Below, in pieces: positions 50,826-60,234 of a DNA stretch of 64,000 nucleotides. Source of the DNA: Malassezia japonica (Eukaryota; Basidiomycota; Malasseziomycetes; Malasseziales; Malasseziaceae). How positions within the stretch are numbered: position 1 is the first letter of the stretch; each line of letters begins with the position of its first letter. The notes beneath the pieces are model-generated. The model saw only the letters and a list, made by a program, of their open reading frames with translations. It ran no database searches and was not told the DNA's origin. Made by a program: the position numbers and the translations under genes. The stretch spans positions 124,001 to 188,000 of the forward strand of contig NC_083376.1 of the NCBI RefSeq assembly GCF_029542785.1, given 5' to 3'.

Positions 50826-53800
50826 ATGCCGGGAGAAGGCGCCGGGGCGCGTGAGAATGTGGTGGTGTGTGTGCGCCTGCGCCCGTCGGAGCACGATGAC
50901 GGCGTGTGGACGTTTGAGCATGATAGTAACCGTGTGCTGCCTACCGAGCAGCACCCCGCGCTCGCGAAGCGCGCCGGAAGCAGCACGCAGGCCGACGACG
51001 ACGAGCTGCGCGCGACATACGACTTCCGGTACGACCATCTGGTGCTGGGGAACGAGCGCACAGAGAGCCTGTACGATGCGAGCGTGTATCCGGTGGTGCG
51101 TGCCGCGATGGAGGGGTACAACGGCACGGTCTTTGCGTACGGCCAGACCGGCTCGGGCAAGACGTACACCATGAGCGGCACGCACGACGAGCCGGGCGTG
51201 ATTCCGTGCGCGGTGCACGACGTGTTTTCGATGATCCGCGAGGCGCCGCACCGCGAGTTTCTCCTGCGCGTGTCGTACCTTGAAATCTACAACGAGACGC
51301 TCCAGGACCTGCTCGCGCCGCCGGACGCGACGCCCAAGAAGGGCAAGACGCCGCGCATCGTCGAGGAGCGGGGGCGCGTCGTGCTCAGCGGCCTGCACGA
51401 AGAGGTCGTCACGACCCCGCACGAGGTCCTTGCTTTGTTGGACCGCGGCCAGGCAGCAAGGCACGTCGGCGCGACCGACTGGAACACGCGCTCGTCGCGC
51501 TCGCACTCTGTCTTTCAGATCACCATCGAGAGCCGCGAGGAGGGCGGCGGCGGCGGCGCGGTGCGCGTCTCGCAGCTGAACCTCATCGACCTCGCGGGCA
51601 GCGAGCGTGCGGCGAGCGAGGCGGCGCGCCGCAAAGAGGGCGCGTACATCAACAAGTCGCTCCTTACGCTCGGCACGGTGATTGCGAAGCTCACCGAGCC
51701 GCATCCCCAGGACTCGCACATTCCCTACCGCGACTCGAAGCTGACGCGCTTGCTGCAGACGTCGCTCAGCGGCGACGCGCGCGTCGCGGTGATCTGCACC
51801 ATCTCGGACTCGTCGGCCGCCGCGACCGAGACGCTCTCGACGCTCAAGTTTGGGCGGCGGTGCAAGATGGTGGTGACCAAGGCGCAGAAGCATGTCACGG
51901 TCGACGACAAGGCGCTCCTCGAGCAGTACCGCAAGGAACTCGACACGCTGCGTGCGCGCCTCGAGGCCAGCACGGTCGAGTCGCCGCCCACGACGCCGAC
52001 CAAGGACATTGAGGCGCTGCGCAGTGAGCGCGCCGCCGCCGCGCAAGAGGTCGCGCAGATGCAAGAGACGCGGACCGACCTCAAGCAGCAGATCGACCAC
52101 CTGACGCGCCTCATTCTCACGAGCCGCAGCGTCGCGGCGCAGACCCCCGCGCGCGTGCCGGTCGAGGAGTACGCGTCGCCGCGGCGGGGGCCGCGCATGA
52201 GCGACCTGCCGGTGCGCACGCCGGTCGCGACGCCGCGCGCCGACTTTGCGCAGCACGCCGAGCTCGCGACGGTCCGCCGCGAGCTGCTCCAGGCAAAAGA
52301 GGCGCACTACGATGCGATCAGCACGCTCGAGGACGAGCTCGTGGCCGCGAAGCGCGAGACCGAGGCGGCCAAGGCCGCCGCGGACGAGTTCAAGTTCGAG
52401 ATGCAGGATATGCAGCACGCCTACGGCCAGGCGCGCGACCTCGCCGCGGAGAACGAGGGGCTGTACCGCGACGCGCAGGCCGAGCTCGACACCGCGCGCG
52501 ACGAGGCGGACGAGCTGCGTGCCGAGCTCGACGCGGCCAAGGCGGACGCGGACGAGCTGCGTGCCGACAACGACCTCGCAAAGGACGAGGCGGACGAGCT
52601 GCGCGCCGAGCTCGACGATCTCCAGGCCAAGATCCACGAGGTGATTGAGGAGCGCGACGCTGCGTTTGCCGACGCGGAAGACGCGCGGCGCGCCGCACGC
52701 GACACGGACGCGGAGCTGGATGCGCTGCGCGAGCAGGTCCAGGTGCTCCAGCGCGAGGCCGACGATGCGCGTGCCGACGCCGACGACGCGCGCAACGACG
52801 CCGAGGATGCACGCGCGGCGGCCGCCGAGGCCAAGCGGCGCACGACCGAGGCGCTCGCGAGCGTCTCGGGCACCGAGAAGCAGCTGCGCCAGGCGCGCGA
52901 GGAGCACGCGACCGACGAGGCGCACCGCGAGTTCCGCGAGCTCGTCGGCAGCCACGCCGAAGCGTCCGAGAAGGATACGGCGCACCTGCACGCGCGCATC
53001 GCCGCGCTCGAGCGCGCGCTGACGGAAGAGCGCGCGACGCGCGACCTCAACTCGCTGCCCGAGCGCCCGCCGGCGTCGCCGATGCGCGCGCGCCGCGGCA
53101 TGACGCCGCCGCGCGTGCCGCTGCGCACGCGCTCCACCGGCGGGACGCCCGAGCCCGGCGATCTGCGCGCGCAGGTCGAACAGCAAAAGGCGCTCATTGC
53201 GACGCTCAACCAGAGCGTCGAGGGGTGGCAGGCGCGCGTGCAGATGCAGGCGAAAAAGATTGCGCAGCTCGCGGCGCTCGTCGAAGACGCGCCGGAGCCC
53301 GCGGGCGTCACGGCGCGCTACGAGCAGGCGATTGCGACGCCCGACCGCGCGGCGAAAGACGCCGAGGCCAAGGAGCGCCGCGAGCGCATCGAGGAGAAGC
53401 GGCAACGGCGCGAGGCCGCCGAGAAGCTAGAGGCCGAAAAAGAGGAGCGCCGCATCCAGGAGGAGCGGCGGCGGCGCGAGGAAGAGCGCGAGCGGCGGCG
53501 GCGCGAGCGCGAAGAGGAGCGCGAGCGCGAGAAGCAGCGCGAAGAGCGCGCGGCCGCCGAGCGCGAGAAGCAGCGCGACGCCGAGCGCCAGGAGCGCGAG
53601 GCCAAGCGCGAAGCCGAGCGCCGCGAGCGCGAGGCCAAGGTGCGCGAGCAAGAGGCCAAGCTGCACGAGCAGAGGCCACGCTGCGCGAGCAGCAGGCGCG
53701 GCACGAGCACGAGCGGCAGAGCGCCGCGCGCCCTGCGCTGCTCACGCCGACGCCCCAGCGCCCCCGCTCGGGCAGCCCCCGCGCGCTGCCGACGCCCGGC

Positions 53801-54404
53801 TCGCCGTCGCGCGCACTGCCGACACCCAGCTCGCCGTCGCGCGCGCTGCCGACGCCCGGCTCGCCGTCGCGGCGCCCCCTCCCGTCGCCGACGGGGCCGC
53901 CGCTGGCGGTGCCCCCCGCGCCCCGCGACCTCCCCGCGCCGCCGTCGGCGCGTGTCGTGCCGAGCGGCAGTGTTGCTGCGCTCCGTGCGAGTCTCACGAT
54001 GCACGACGGGCTGCGCCCCCAGCGCGAGCCGCTTGCGCCGCTGCCCGAGTCGCCCACGAGCCGCCCTCTCCCCCGGCCGATGGAGCGCCGGCGCCCCCCC
54101 CACGTCCCCCCCCGACGATGCGGCGCGGCGGTCGGCCGGCCCCCCGCCCTCGCACACGATCCGTGCGCGTCTCTCTGCCTATACCGACGGGGCGATGCCT
54201 CGGAAAGCGCCCTCGACCATGGCGCTGCACGAGCGCGAGCGGTCGTCGTCGATCCTGCGCGAGCTGAACGACCTGCGTGCGATGCCGCGCGTGGAAAGCA
54301 GCCGCACCGTCTATGCGTCCCCCCGCCTCCCGTCGGAAAAGACGCAGGCGCGCCTCTCCGCCGCCGCGTACAGGCCCGACGCGAGCCAGTACTATATCTC
54401 GTAG
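50826..54404 (+). CDS. Kinesin-7 (CENP-E/Kip2 type) motor with compensating frame shifts in the tail
   Basis: Microtubule motor. The N-terminal motor domain (about 1-370) has VVVCVRLRP, the P-loop AYGQTGSGKTYTMSGTHDEP (about 103-122), switch I NTRSSRSHSVFQI, switch II LNLIDLAGSERA and the YRDSKLTRLLQTSLSGDARV block. A long coiled coil with repeated DEADELRAELD-type heptads spans about 400-760 and a charged E/R-rich helix about 860-950. In the given frame it runs 1192 residues to the stop. Between about 53678 and 54100, however, the coding signal is in another frame (EATLREQQARHEHERQSAAR, then PTPGSPSRALPTP repeats). It returns to the first frame at eight-C runs (54094-54101, 54106-54113). Kinesin-7 assignment rests on motor and tail layout. 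Confidence 0.88.
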   Translation: MPGEGAGARENVVVCVRLRPSEHDDGVWTFEHDSNRVLPTEQHPALAKRAGSSTQADDDELRATYDFRYDHLVLGNERTESLYDASVYPVVRAAMEGYNGTVFAYGQTGSGKTYTMSGTHDEPGVIPCAVHDVFSMIREAPHREFLLRVSYLEIYNETLQDLLAPPDATPKKGKTPRIVEERGRVVLSGLHEEVVTTPHEVLALLDRGQAARHVGATDWNTRSSRSHSVFQITIESREEGGGGGAVRVSQLNLIDLAGSERAASEAARRKEGAYINKSLLTLGTVIAKLTEPHPQDSHIPYRDSKLTRLLQTSLSGDARVAVICTISDSSAAATETLSTLKFGRRCKMVVTKAQKHVTVDDKALLEQYRKELDTLRARLEASTVESPPTTPTKDIEALRSERAAAAQEVAQMQETRTDLKQQIDHLTRLILTSRSVAAQTPARVPVEEYASPRRGPRMSDLPVRTPVATPRADFAQHAELATVRRELLQAKEAHYDAISTLEDELVAAKRETEAAKAAADEFKFEMQDMQHAYGQARDLAAENEGLYRDAQAELDTARDEADELRAELDAAKADADELRADNDLAKDEADELRAELDDLQAKIHEVIEERDAAFADAEDARRAARDTDAELDALREQVQVLQREADDARADADDARNDAEDARAAAAEAKRRTTEALASVSGTEKQLRQAREEHATDEAHREFRELVGSHAEASEKDTAHLHARIAALERALTEERATRDLNSLPERPPASPMRARRGMTPPRVPLRTRSTGGTPEPGDLRAQVEQQKALIATLNQSVEGWQARVQMQAKKIAQLAALVEDAPEPAGVTARYEQAIATPDRAAKDAEAKERRERIEEKRQRREAAEKLEAEKEERRIQEERRRREEERERRRREREEEREREKQREERAAAEREKQRDAERQEREAKREAERREREAKVREQEAKLHEQRPRCASSRRGTSTSGRAPRALRCSRRRPSAPARAAPARCRRPARRRAHCRHPARRRARCRRPARRRGAPSRRRRGRRWRCPPRPATSPRRRRRVSCRAAVLLRSVRVSRCTTGCAPSASRLRRCPSRPRAALSPGRWSAGAPPTSPPDDAARRSAGPPPSHTIRARLSAYTDGAMPRKAPSTMALHERERSSSILRELNDLRAMPRVESSRTVYASPRLPSEKTQARLSAAAYRPDASQYYIS
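54094..54113 (+). repeat. Two eight-C runs where the kinesin frame returns
   Basis: Runs at 54094-54101 and 54106-54113 flank the point where the tail coding signal moves back into the starting frame. One extra C would account for the shift. Confidence 0.55.
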
Positions 54405-54452
54405 CCCGATCGCCCGATTTTTCTTGCGGCCCCCGGCGATGGGTGCCTTGTA

Positions 54453-57400
54453 ATGGACGGGGAGATGAGTGGTGCGCAAGGGCGCGTGCCTCTGTGCCCG
54501 GTGACGCTCGTCCCGGGCCCGTCGTTGGTGTTTGATGATGTCTATGATAACGGCTCGCCGTCGCTGCGGCATGTCGTGCTGCGCAACCCGACCGCCGCGC
54601 CGCTCGAGGTGTCGCTCGGCGGCCAGGACGGCGTGCGGTGGGCGCAGCTGCGTGCGAATGTGCCGCTGCCCAGTCTCCTGCTGTGGGACAGCGACGGGGC
54701 GAGCAATACGGTGCCGTGGGCGCGTGCCGACGGCCTCTCGCCCGCGCACCTCCGCGCGCTGCGGCACATGGCCGCGAACCTCGAGACGGTTTCTTCCCTG
54801 GCGCTCGGCGCGGGCGAGGAGCGCGTGCTGTACGTCGAGGTGCGCGTGCGCGAGCTTGGAAACGACCGCAGCAGCGAAAAGCACGCGCTGCACGCGACGC
54901 TGCGCCTCGCGACCGACGGGACGCAGACCGAGGTGCCGGTCCGCGTGACGACCGCCGCGCCCGACTTTGCGCTCGAGTCGGTGGGCGACGGGGCGCCGCA
55001 GCGCGAGCGCACGCTCGTGCTCGAGCTCGGCGACGTGGTCGTCGGCGCGCCGGTCGCCCGCGAGGTCGTCGTGACAAACGCGTCGGCGCTCGAGTGCTTT
55101 GCGCAGCTCCAGCGCCCGGACGACGCCGAGGGCGACGCACGCGACCCGGTCGTGTCGGTGGTCGACGCGGCGAGCGGCGCGCCGTGGCCGCTCGTCGCCG
55201 CGCAGCCCTCGAGCTCGGCGTACGCGCCAGTGGCGCTCGCGCCGCACTCGTCGCGGCGCCTCGCGATCGAGCTGCAGCCGCGTGCGTCGTGCGCCAACTA
55301 CGAGCAGACGCTCACGCTGGTCAACCTGCACGCGCAGGCCGAGTCGCTGCGCATCCTCGTGCGCGCCAATATCCTCGCGGCCGCCTCCGACGAGGCGCTC
55401 GCGGTGCTCAGCGAGAGCCCGCTCGACTTTGGCGACTGCTGCGGCGGGCAGTGGACGCGCCAGCTGCTCATCCTCAAAAACACGGCCGACGTCCCGCTCG
55501 ACGTGCGCTTCCAGACGGAGAAGCACGTCGAGGCCACCTTCCAGCTCGCCGAGCTCGCGCCGGCGCGCGACAGCGCCGACGAGGACATGGTCGGCGACGA
55601 CGACGTCCCGCTCGGCGGCTCGTCGACCACCGCCGCGGCGCACCGCCCGGTGGAAGACGCACGCACGCCGCTCGTCCAGGCGCACTCGGGGCCGGACGTT
55701 GCGCCGCTCGAAGGCTCGCTCGGCCTCGGCCTGCCGCCGCTCGTGAGCGGGGTGCCGCGCGCGGGCTCCGACACCACCTCGTCGAACGCGTCGCAGGCCG
55801 GCTCGCGCGTCGCCTCGCCCGAGCCGGTGCACGAGAGCGCGAGCAGCGAGGCGGAGCGCTCGGTGGCGGCGAGCGCGCCGACGGCGAGCATCGCCCCGTC
55901 GCAGGACACGAGCTCGCTGCCGAGCAGCGGGAGCGCACAGCGCGAGCCGTCGCGCCTCGCATCCTACTCGGTGAGCGCCTTGACGTCGCACCACGGCCGC
56001 GCGCCGCTGCGGCGCATGCACGACCCGGTGGCGATGCTGCGCGGCGCTGGCGAGTCGCAGCACAACCAGGTCGAGGAGCTCGTGCTCCGGCCCGGCGCAC
56101 AGTACCGCGTCGTGGTGTCCTACCGGCCGCCGCGCGAGGAGGTCGACGAGACGTACAGCGCGGGGCGCCTCAAGCAGCTCACCTTTTCCATCTTTTTGGA
56201 CTATGCGCGCTTCAGCGACAATGCGCGCGCGCACGGCGGGCGCCAGCGCCGCACGATTTTGTGCCACACACGCACCTGCACGCCGTTCATCTCGGTCAAC
56301 CCCAAGATTGTCGAGTTCGGCATGGCGGGCGTCGGCACGCGCAAGACGGCGCAGATCGCCGTGACGAACCACTCGGAGCTGAGCACGCGCGTGCTGATGC
56401 GCTTCGTGTCCAAGGTGCTGAGCATGTACATGGACGAGATCGCGATCCCCGCGCGCCAGACGATCGAGGTCAAGATGGACTTTTTTCCGCGGCGCGTCAA
56501 CGAGGCGTACAGGAAGCAGATCACCGTCATGAATCTGCTCAATCGGCACAATGACCAGATCTTTGAAGTGCGCGCGCGCAACGTCGATCTGCAGCGGGTG
56601 TCGTTCCACTCGCTCTTCTACCGCATCCTCACCCCGAGCGGCTCCAACTACATCGACTTTGGCGACGTAAACATCCACTCGTCGCGCGTGCGCAGCTTTG
56701 CGATCGAGAACCTCTGCGAAAAGCGGCTCGCGCTCGAGATGAGCGTCGCGCATCCCGAGGACCTGCAGCTCTTTGTCAAGGCGCCGCAGCTCAAGTCCGT
56801 GCAAGAGGCACACAACAACGACGAGGAGCCGCGCCGCGCACGCTCGGGCACCGAGCGCAAGGAGCGCTTCCTCGAGACAATCTCGACCGACGCCTCGACG
56901 CTCGCGCGCAAGGAGCTCGTGCCCGAGGCCAAGCGCCCGGCAAAGCGCGACGAGTCGCGCCCGCCCAAGCCCACAAACCTCGTCCAGGCGCTCAAGAGGG
57001 GCGGGCGGGGGCGTGTGACGTACCGCCACGGCGCCGCCGTCGCGTTCAAGGACCGCACGCTCCTGCACCCGCTCGAGTACCTCGACCTGGCAAGCGGGCC
57101 GCCAAAGGACGCAAGCCGCCTCTCGGCCAAGTCGCGCAAGCAGCAGCGCATCCAGGCGCAGGGCGAGCCAGAGCGCCCGACGCCGCCGCGCACGCCACGG
57201 CGCGCGCCGACCCCTGCCGAGCGCCTCGGCAGCGAGTCGCGCTCGCTCAGCCGCCCGGCGAGCCGCGCAGAGTGCGGCTCGCCGGTGCGCGCTAAGGCGA
57301 GCCCGGCGCTGACGGCCAAGCTGCGCACGCTCCCGCTGCTCTCGAACCCGGTCGACGTCGCACACCTGAACCTCGACGAGCTGGTCGCGGCGCTGGTGAA

Positions 57401-58706
57401 CCAGTCGCCGACGCTCTCGACCTTTTTCCTGCGCGGCCTCGAGACAGAGGAGCGGCTGGTGCGCACCGAGATCAACCTCCAGCGCGCACTGCGCGAGGCG
57501 ATCGAAAGCGGGCAGCTCGTGCCGATCGGCATGCTCGAAGTCCCGCCGCACGCCGAGATGCAGGTCGTGGCCGTCTACACGCCGAATGGCAGCACGCGGC
57601 CGCATATCCAGGGCAATGCGCGCAAGCAGGACTCGCGCATCTTTTTGCGCCTCCTCGAGTTTGACGCGCGCCGCGCGGCGAGCGTCCCGGAATTCGCCGC
57701 GCTGCAGGCGCGCGACATTGACGAGCTGCCGGTGCGCGACCTGATGGTGCGTTCGCAGGTGTGCCGCAGCATGCTGGAGCTCGGCCAGCCGCACATCAAC
57801 TTTGGCCAGATGGACAAGGGCGACGTGCGCGAGCGCAAGATCTGGATCCAGAACCGCAGCGAGTGGGCGCTGCGCTACTATATCCGAAAGAGCGGAAGCA
57901 TCGCCAGTGGCGATATCCGCCTCGGCCTCGGGCGCTACGGCATCGTGCCGGGCTACGGCAAGCGCGGCGTCGACTTTACCTTTTCGCCGTCGCTCTCGGG
58001 GCCGTTCCAAGAAAAACTGCTCGTGGAAAACATTGCGGACCACGACAACGACCAGCCGGTCGTGCTCAAGGCGTCCGTGCGCAAGGTCGCCAACTTTGCC
58101 ATCGACCCGAGCTCGCTGCACTTTGGCACCTGCCGCGCGGGTCACGTCTCCATGCCGGAAAGCGTGCTGGTGAGCAATACCACAAACAAGAACCGCACGT
58201 TCTTGGTCAAGGTCGACGACAGCCTGCCGGCTGCCGTCCCGATCGACGTGCTCGTCGCGACGTCGAGCGACACGGCGACACGCCGCGCCCTCTCGCGCGA
58301 AGAAGAGGAAGAGGTCGAGACACTCTTGCAAAAGCTCAAGATCGCGTCGCGCAAGGGGAACGCCGACAAACTCGCCAAGTACCAAGACCGCCTGCAAAAC
58401 CTCGGCGTGCCGATTCCCAAGGTGGATGGCGTAGAGGACGCGGAGGATACAGAGGAGGCCAGCATGGAGGAGGACGTGCGCCATGACTACACACTCGTGT
58501 GGCCAGCATCGCGCGCAGACGATGCACAGACACGCACGTCCCTCACCTTGCAACTCGCGCCACAGCAGAGCCAGAAACTCTTGCTCCGCGTGCGCGTCCC
58601 GAGGGGGGCACACGCTAGTGCCGTGCACATCGGCCTCAAGATTCACGAGGCGAAAAATAGCGACGAGACGCGCAGCGTCGCCGTGCATGCACGCATTGAG
58701 ATATGA
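54453..58706 (+). CDS. Large ASH/MSP-like repeat protein, function unknown
   Basis: 1417 residues, no intron; the start is the ATG at 54453 (a second ATG four codons on). The protein repeatedly shows the pattern of immunoglobulin-like ASH/MSP domains: LDFGDCCGGQWTRQLLILKN, FISVNPKIVEFGMAGVGTRK with IAVTNHSELSTRVLM, YIDFGDVNIHSSRVRSFAIE, INFGQMDKGDVRERKIWIQN and LHFGTCRAGHVSMPESVLVS. Each is 'strand, in-phase FG, strand-rich stretch', about five to seven in total. Two disordered serine/acid-rich inserts (about 370-530 and 790-950) and a short coiled segment near 1280 interrupt them. Such domains are known from centrosomal and ciliary proteins and from membrane-contact MSP proteins. Function is not inferred. 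Confidence 0.7.
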   Translation: MDGEMSGAQGRVPLCPVTLVPGPSLVFDDVYDNGSPSLRHVVLRNPTAAPLEVSLGGQDGVRWAQLRANVPLPSLLLWDSDGASNTVPWARADGLSPAHLRALRHMAANLETVSSLALGAGEERVLYVEVRVRELGNDRSSEKHALHATLRLATDGTQTEVPVRVTTAAPDFALESVGDGAPQRERTLVLELGDVVVGAPVAREVVVTNASALECFAQLQRPDDAEGDARDPVVSVVDAASGAPWPLVAAQPSSSAYAPVALAPHSSRRLAIELQPRASCANYEQTLTLVNLHAQAESLRILVRANILAAASDEALAVLSESPLDFGDCCGGQWTRQLLILKNTADVPLDVRFQTEKHVEATFQLAELAPARDSADEDMVGDDDVPLGGSSTTAAAHRPVEDARTPLVQAHSGPDVAPLEGSLGLGLPPLVSGVPRAGSDTTSSNASQAGSRVASPEPVHESASSEAERSVAASAPTASIAPSQDTSSLPSSGSAQREPSRLASYSVSALTSHHGRAPLRRMHDPVAMLRGAGESQHNQVEELVLRPGAQYRVVVSYRPPREEVDETYSAGRLKQLTFSIFLDYARFSDNARAHGGRQRRTILCHTRTCTPFISVNPKIVEFGMAGVGTRKTAQIAVTNHSELSTRVLMRFVSKVLSMYMDEIAIPARQTIEVKMDFFPRRVNEAYRKQITVMNLLNRHNDQIFEVRARNVDLQRVSFHSLFYRILTPSGSNYIDFGDVNIHSSRVRSFAIENLCEKRLALEMSVAHPEDLQLFVKAPQLKSVQEAHNNDEEPRRARSGTERKERFLETISTDASTLARKELVPEAKRPAKRDESRPPKPTNLVQALKRGGRGRVTYRHGAAVAFKDRTLLHPLEYLDLASGPPKDASRLSAKSRKQQRIQAQGEPERPTPPRTPRRAPTPAERLGSESRSLSRPASRAECGSPVRAKASPALTAKLRTLPLLSNPVDVAHLNLDELVAALVNQSPTLSTFFLRGLETEERLVRTEINLQRALREAIESGQLVPIGMLEVPPHAEMQVVAVYTPNGSTRPHIQGNARKQDSRIFLRLLEFDARRAASVPEFAALQARDIDELPVRDLMVRSQVCRSMLELGQPHINFGQMDKGDVRERKIWIQNRSEWALRYYIRKSGSIASGDIRLGLGRYGIVPGYGKRGVDFTFSPSLSGPFQEKLLVENIADHDNDQPVVLKASVRKVANFAIDPSSLHFGTCRAGHVSMPESVLVSNTTNKNRTFLVKVDDSLPAAVPIDVLVATSSDTATRRALSREEEEEVETLLQKLKIASRKGNADKLAKYQDRLQNLGVPIPKVDGVEDAEDTEEASMEEDVRHDYTLVWPASRADDAQTRTSLTLQLAPQQSQKLLLRVRVPRGAHASAVHIGLKIHEAKNSDETRSVAVHARIEI

Positions 58707-58977
58707 ATCAATGGAGGTTAACAGGAGACACCGGTGCGGGAAATGTAGGCGATGCTGCGGCTCTCGAGACAGACGTGCATGGTGTCGCCATCGAGTGTTG
58801 GACCACGGGAATTTCTTTCTCGAAAGAGAGGGTGTGGGATCGGTCGGTCGGGAAATATGTCCCATTGCCCGTCCGTCTCCGTTCCAACGCCCACGTTCCC
58901 CTAGGGGGGCTACCTAGAGCCGCTGTTTTTCGTGGCGCTCCCTCAGAACGCCTCCGGCCAACATATACAAAAACAAA
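58707..58977. other. Intergenic, downstream of the ASH-like gene
   Basis: About 270 bases where GC content starts to fall and no frame is supported. No repeat or RNA gene seen. The duplicated unit of the secreted peptide family begins near 58978. Confidence 0.4.
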
Positions 58978-59058
58978 TCATGAATTCCTGCGTAGCTATC
59001 CATTTCTAGCCGTTGCTCAGGGGGTCCATGTCATGGACACAACATGATCATATAAAAG
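58978..59058 (-). repeat. Duplicated 3' flank of secreted peptide copy 1
   Basis: Contains CATGAATTCC, GTAGCTA, AGCCGTT and GGGTCCATGTCATGGAC in the same order as the 3' flank of copy 2 (60166-60234). The inverted copy 3 flank has the same order with less identity. Confidence 0.65.
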
Positions 59059-59387
59059 TTAACCGACGCAGATTTCCTTGAGGAGGTCAAGGAGGTCGCC
59101 AACGAGAGGAATGGCCTTGCCAATCTGGTCCTCGGTAGCATCAAGGCCCTTGAGGAGAGGCTTGACTTCGGGCACGATCTCCTCGAGAACGTTGTCAAGG
59201 CTGAGTTAGTACAACCACGAAAAAAAAATACGCACACGCCAAGGAGACCACCGCCGCAGGGCTTGCTGCTGTTCGAGCGGCGCTGGAGGCCGGCGTCAGC
59301 GACAACAGGGGCCTGCGCGGCAGGCGAGGCCATGGCCACCGAGGCGGCGACAACGGCAGTAGCGGCAAAGATGCGAGTGAACTGCAT
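59059..59387 (-). CDS. Small secreted peptide family, copy 1
   Basis: Unrecognised 97-residue precursor. Exon 1 (59387-59236) encodes a signal peptide MQFTRIFAATAVVAASVAMA (cleavage after the ASPAAQ region), a short pro-region and a dibasic Kex2-type site LQRR, then SNSSKPCGGGLLG. A 35-base intron (59201-59235) with a nine-T tract and branch ACTAAC separates exon 2 (59200-59059), which encodes an amphipathic, leucine/glutamate-rich helical region ending DLLDLLKEICVG. The mature part would be about 60 residues with two cysteines, one near each end, which could form a disulfide. A CATAAAAG TATA-like box lies 86 bases upstream. Paralogues sit at 60235-60563 and 61408-61737. Confidence 0.8.
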
Positions 59388-59472
59388 GTTTTGAGAGGAG
59401 GCTTCTTGAAAAAGCTGAAAGGAGCTTGGAAAGAGCGCTTGAGATGGGTTCTCGACCAGCTCAACTGCCTCT

Positions 59473-59483
59473 CTTTTATGCTC
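59473..59483 (-). promoter_or_regulatory. TATA-like box of peptide copy 1
   Basis: GAGCATAAAAG on the minus strand, 86 bases before the ATG. The identical 11-mer precedes copies 2 and 3 at 68 and 76 bases. Confidence 0.6.
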
Positions 59484-59538
59484 ATCAAGATGAGTCTTAT
59501 CTTCCCAGACACGCCATGGCTGTATCGACGTAATGAGA

Positions 59539-59554
59539 GCTACTCTGGACCAGA
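59539..59554 (-). promoter_or_regulatory. Shared upstream motif of peptide copies 1 and 3
   Basis: TCTGGTCCAGAGTAGC on the minus strand; copy 3 has TCTGGTCCAGTGTAGC at 61245-61260. One mismatch in 16, both upstream of the TATA-like box. I did not find it near copy 2. Confidence 0.45.
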
Positions 59555-59884
59555 CGTTTTTCCGAGAATAGTTTGACAGGTGCAGCGAGATGGTGCAGCC
59601 ACTTTTCGATCACCTCTGAATTGAGGGAATTATGGCCTTCAATGCTAGTCGCCAGCACCTCATTCGTGCATGCGTCGGCGTAGCCTTACGATAAAGTAGC
59701 TCGGGCCTCCACACGAGCTCGATAAGGAGGCGGCGGCTCTGATTGACACTATCTAAGTGCTCCACATCGGAATAATGCCGCTGATAGGCCATGTCGAATG
59801 GCGGGTTTGCGCTGCATGCCATGCATATGAGGCGATATGCAAGGGCATGGGCGAACTTTCTTACGCTTACGCACTTCGTATCTT

Positions 59885-59910
59885 ATTAACGCGTTAATGT
59901 AGAAACGCGT
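59885..59910. promoter_or_regulatory. Palindrome ATTAACGCGTTAAT plus second ACGCGT
   Basis: A perfect 14-base palindrome centred on ACGCGT, with another ACGCGT seven bases further on. ACGCGT is the MCB element bound by MBF in fungi. No gene start is close, so a cell-cycle promoter role is unproven. Confidence 0.3.
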
Positions 59911-60165
59911 GCGTTTCCAAATATAGAAAACGTTTCTTGTCACCTAGGAACAGACCGGGGGTGACAAGGATCGGCACGATGTTCGGACTTTTCGGATATC
60001 CCAGCACGCAGCTCGGCTCGAAATACTCGTTTGGTGCTCGTGTGTGTCCATCTAAAGAGGCATCTTTTGGGCGCACGTATAGAACGTACCATGCCGTCTA
60101 TAAGGTCGGAGAACCCTATCCTATTCCCTCCGACAAAACACATACACTCGTATAACATAAAACTC

Positions 60166-60234
60166 ATGAATTCCGGTGTAGCTACTTGTGCAAGCCGTTA
60201 CGTAGGGTCCATGTCATGGACAACTAGAGAGCGT
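60166..60234 (-). repeat. Duplicated 3' flank of secreted peptide copy 2
   Basis: Shares CATGAATTCC, GTAGCTACTTGT, AGCCGTTACGTAGGGTCCAT and TCATGGAC with the flank of copy 1; the inverted copy 3 flank has matching AGCCGTTACGTAGGGT and GAATTCC. Confidence 0.65.

Larger units (their letters stand above)
59388..60234. other. Intergenic between peptide copies 1 and 2
   Basis: An 847-base lower-GC stretch. The right part is the copy 2 3' flank, the left part the copy 1 promoter. In the middle lies an AT-rich segment with ATTAACGCGTTAAT (59885-59898) and a second ACGCGT (59905-59910). Short open frames here have no coding character. Confidence 0.5.

Noticed and set aside
53646..53678. Intron as the cause of the kinesin frame change
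   Set aside because: The only donor-acceptor pair spans 33 bases, a multiple of three, and lacks a branch motif, so it cannot shift the frame.
53994..58865. 1623-codon minus-strand open frame across the ASH-like gene
   Set aside because: Antisense shadow; the plus strand has repeated domain patterns and proper third-position bias.
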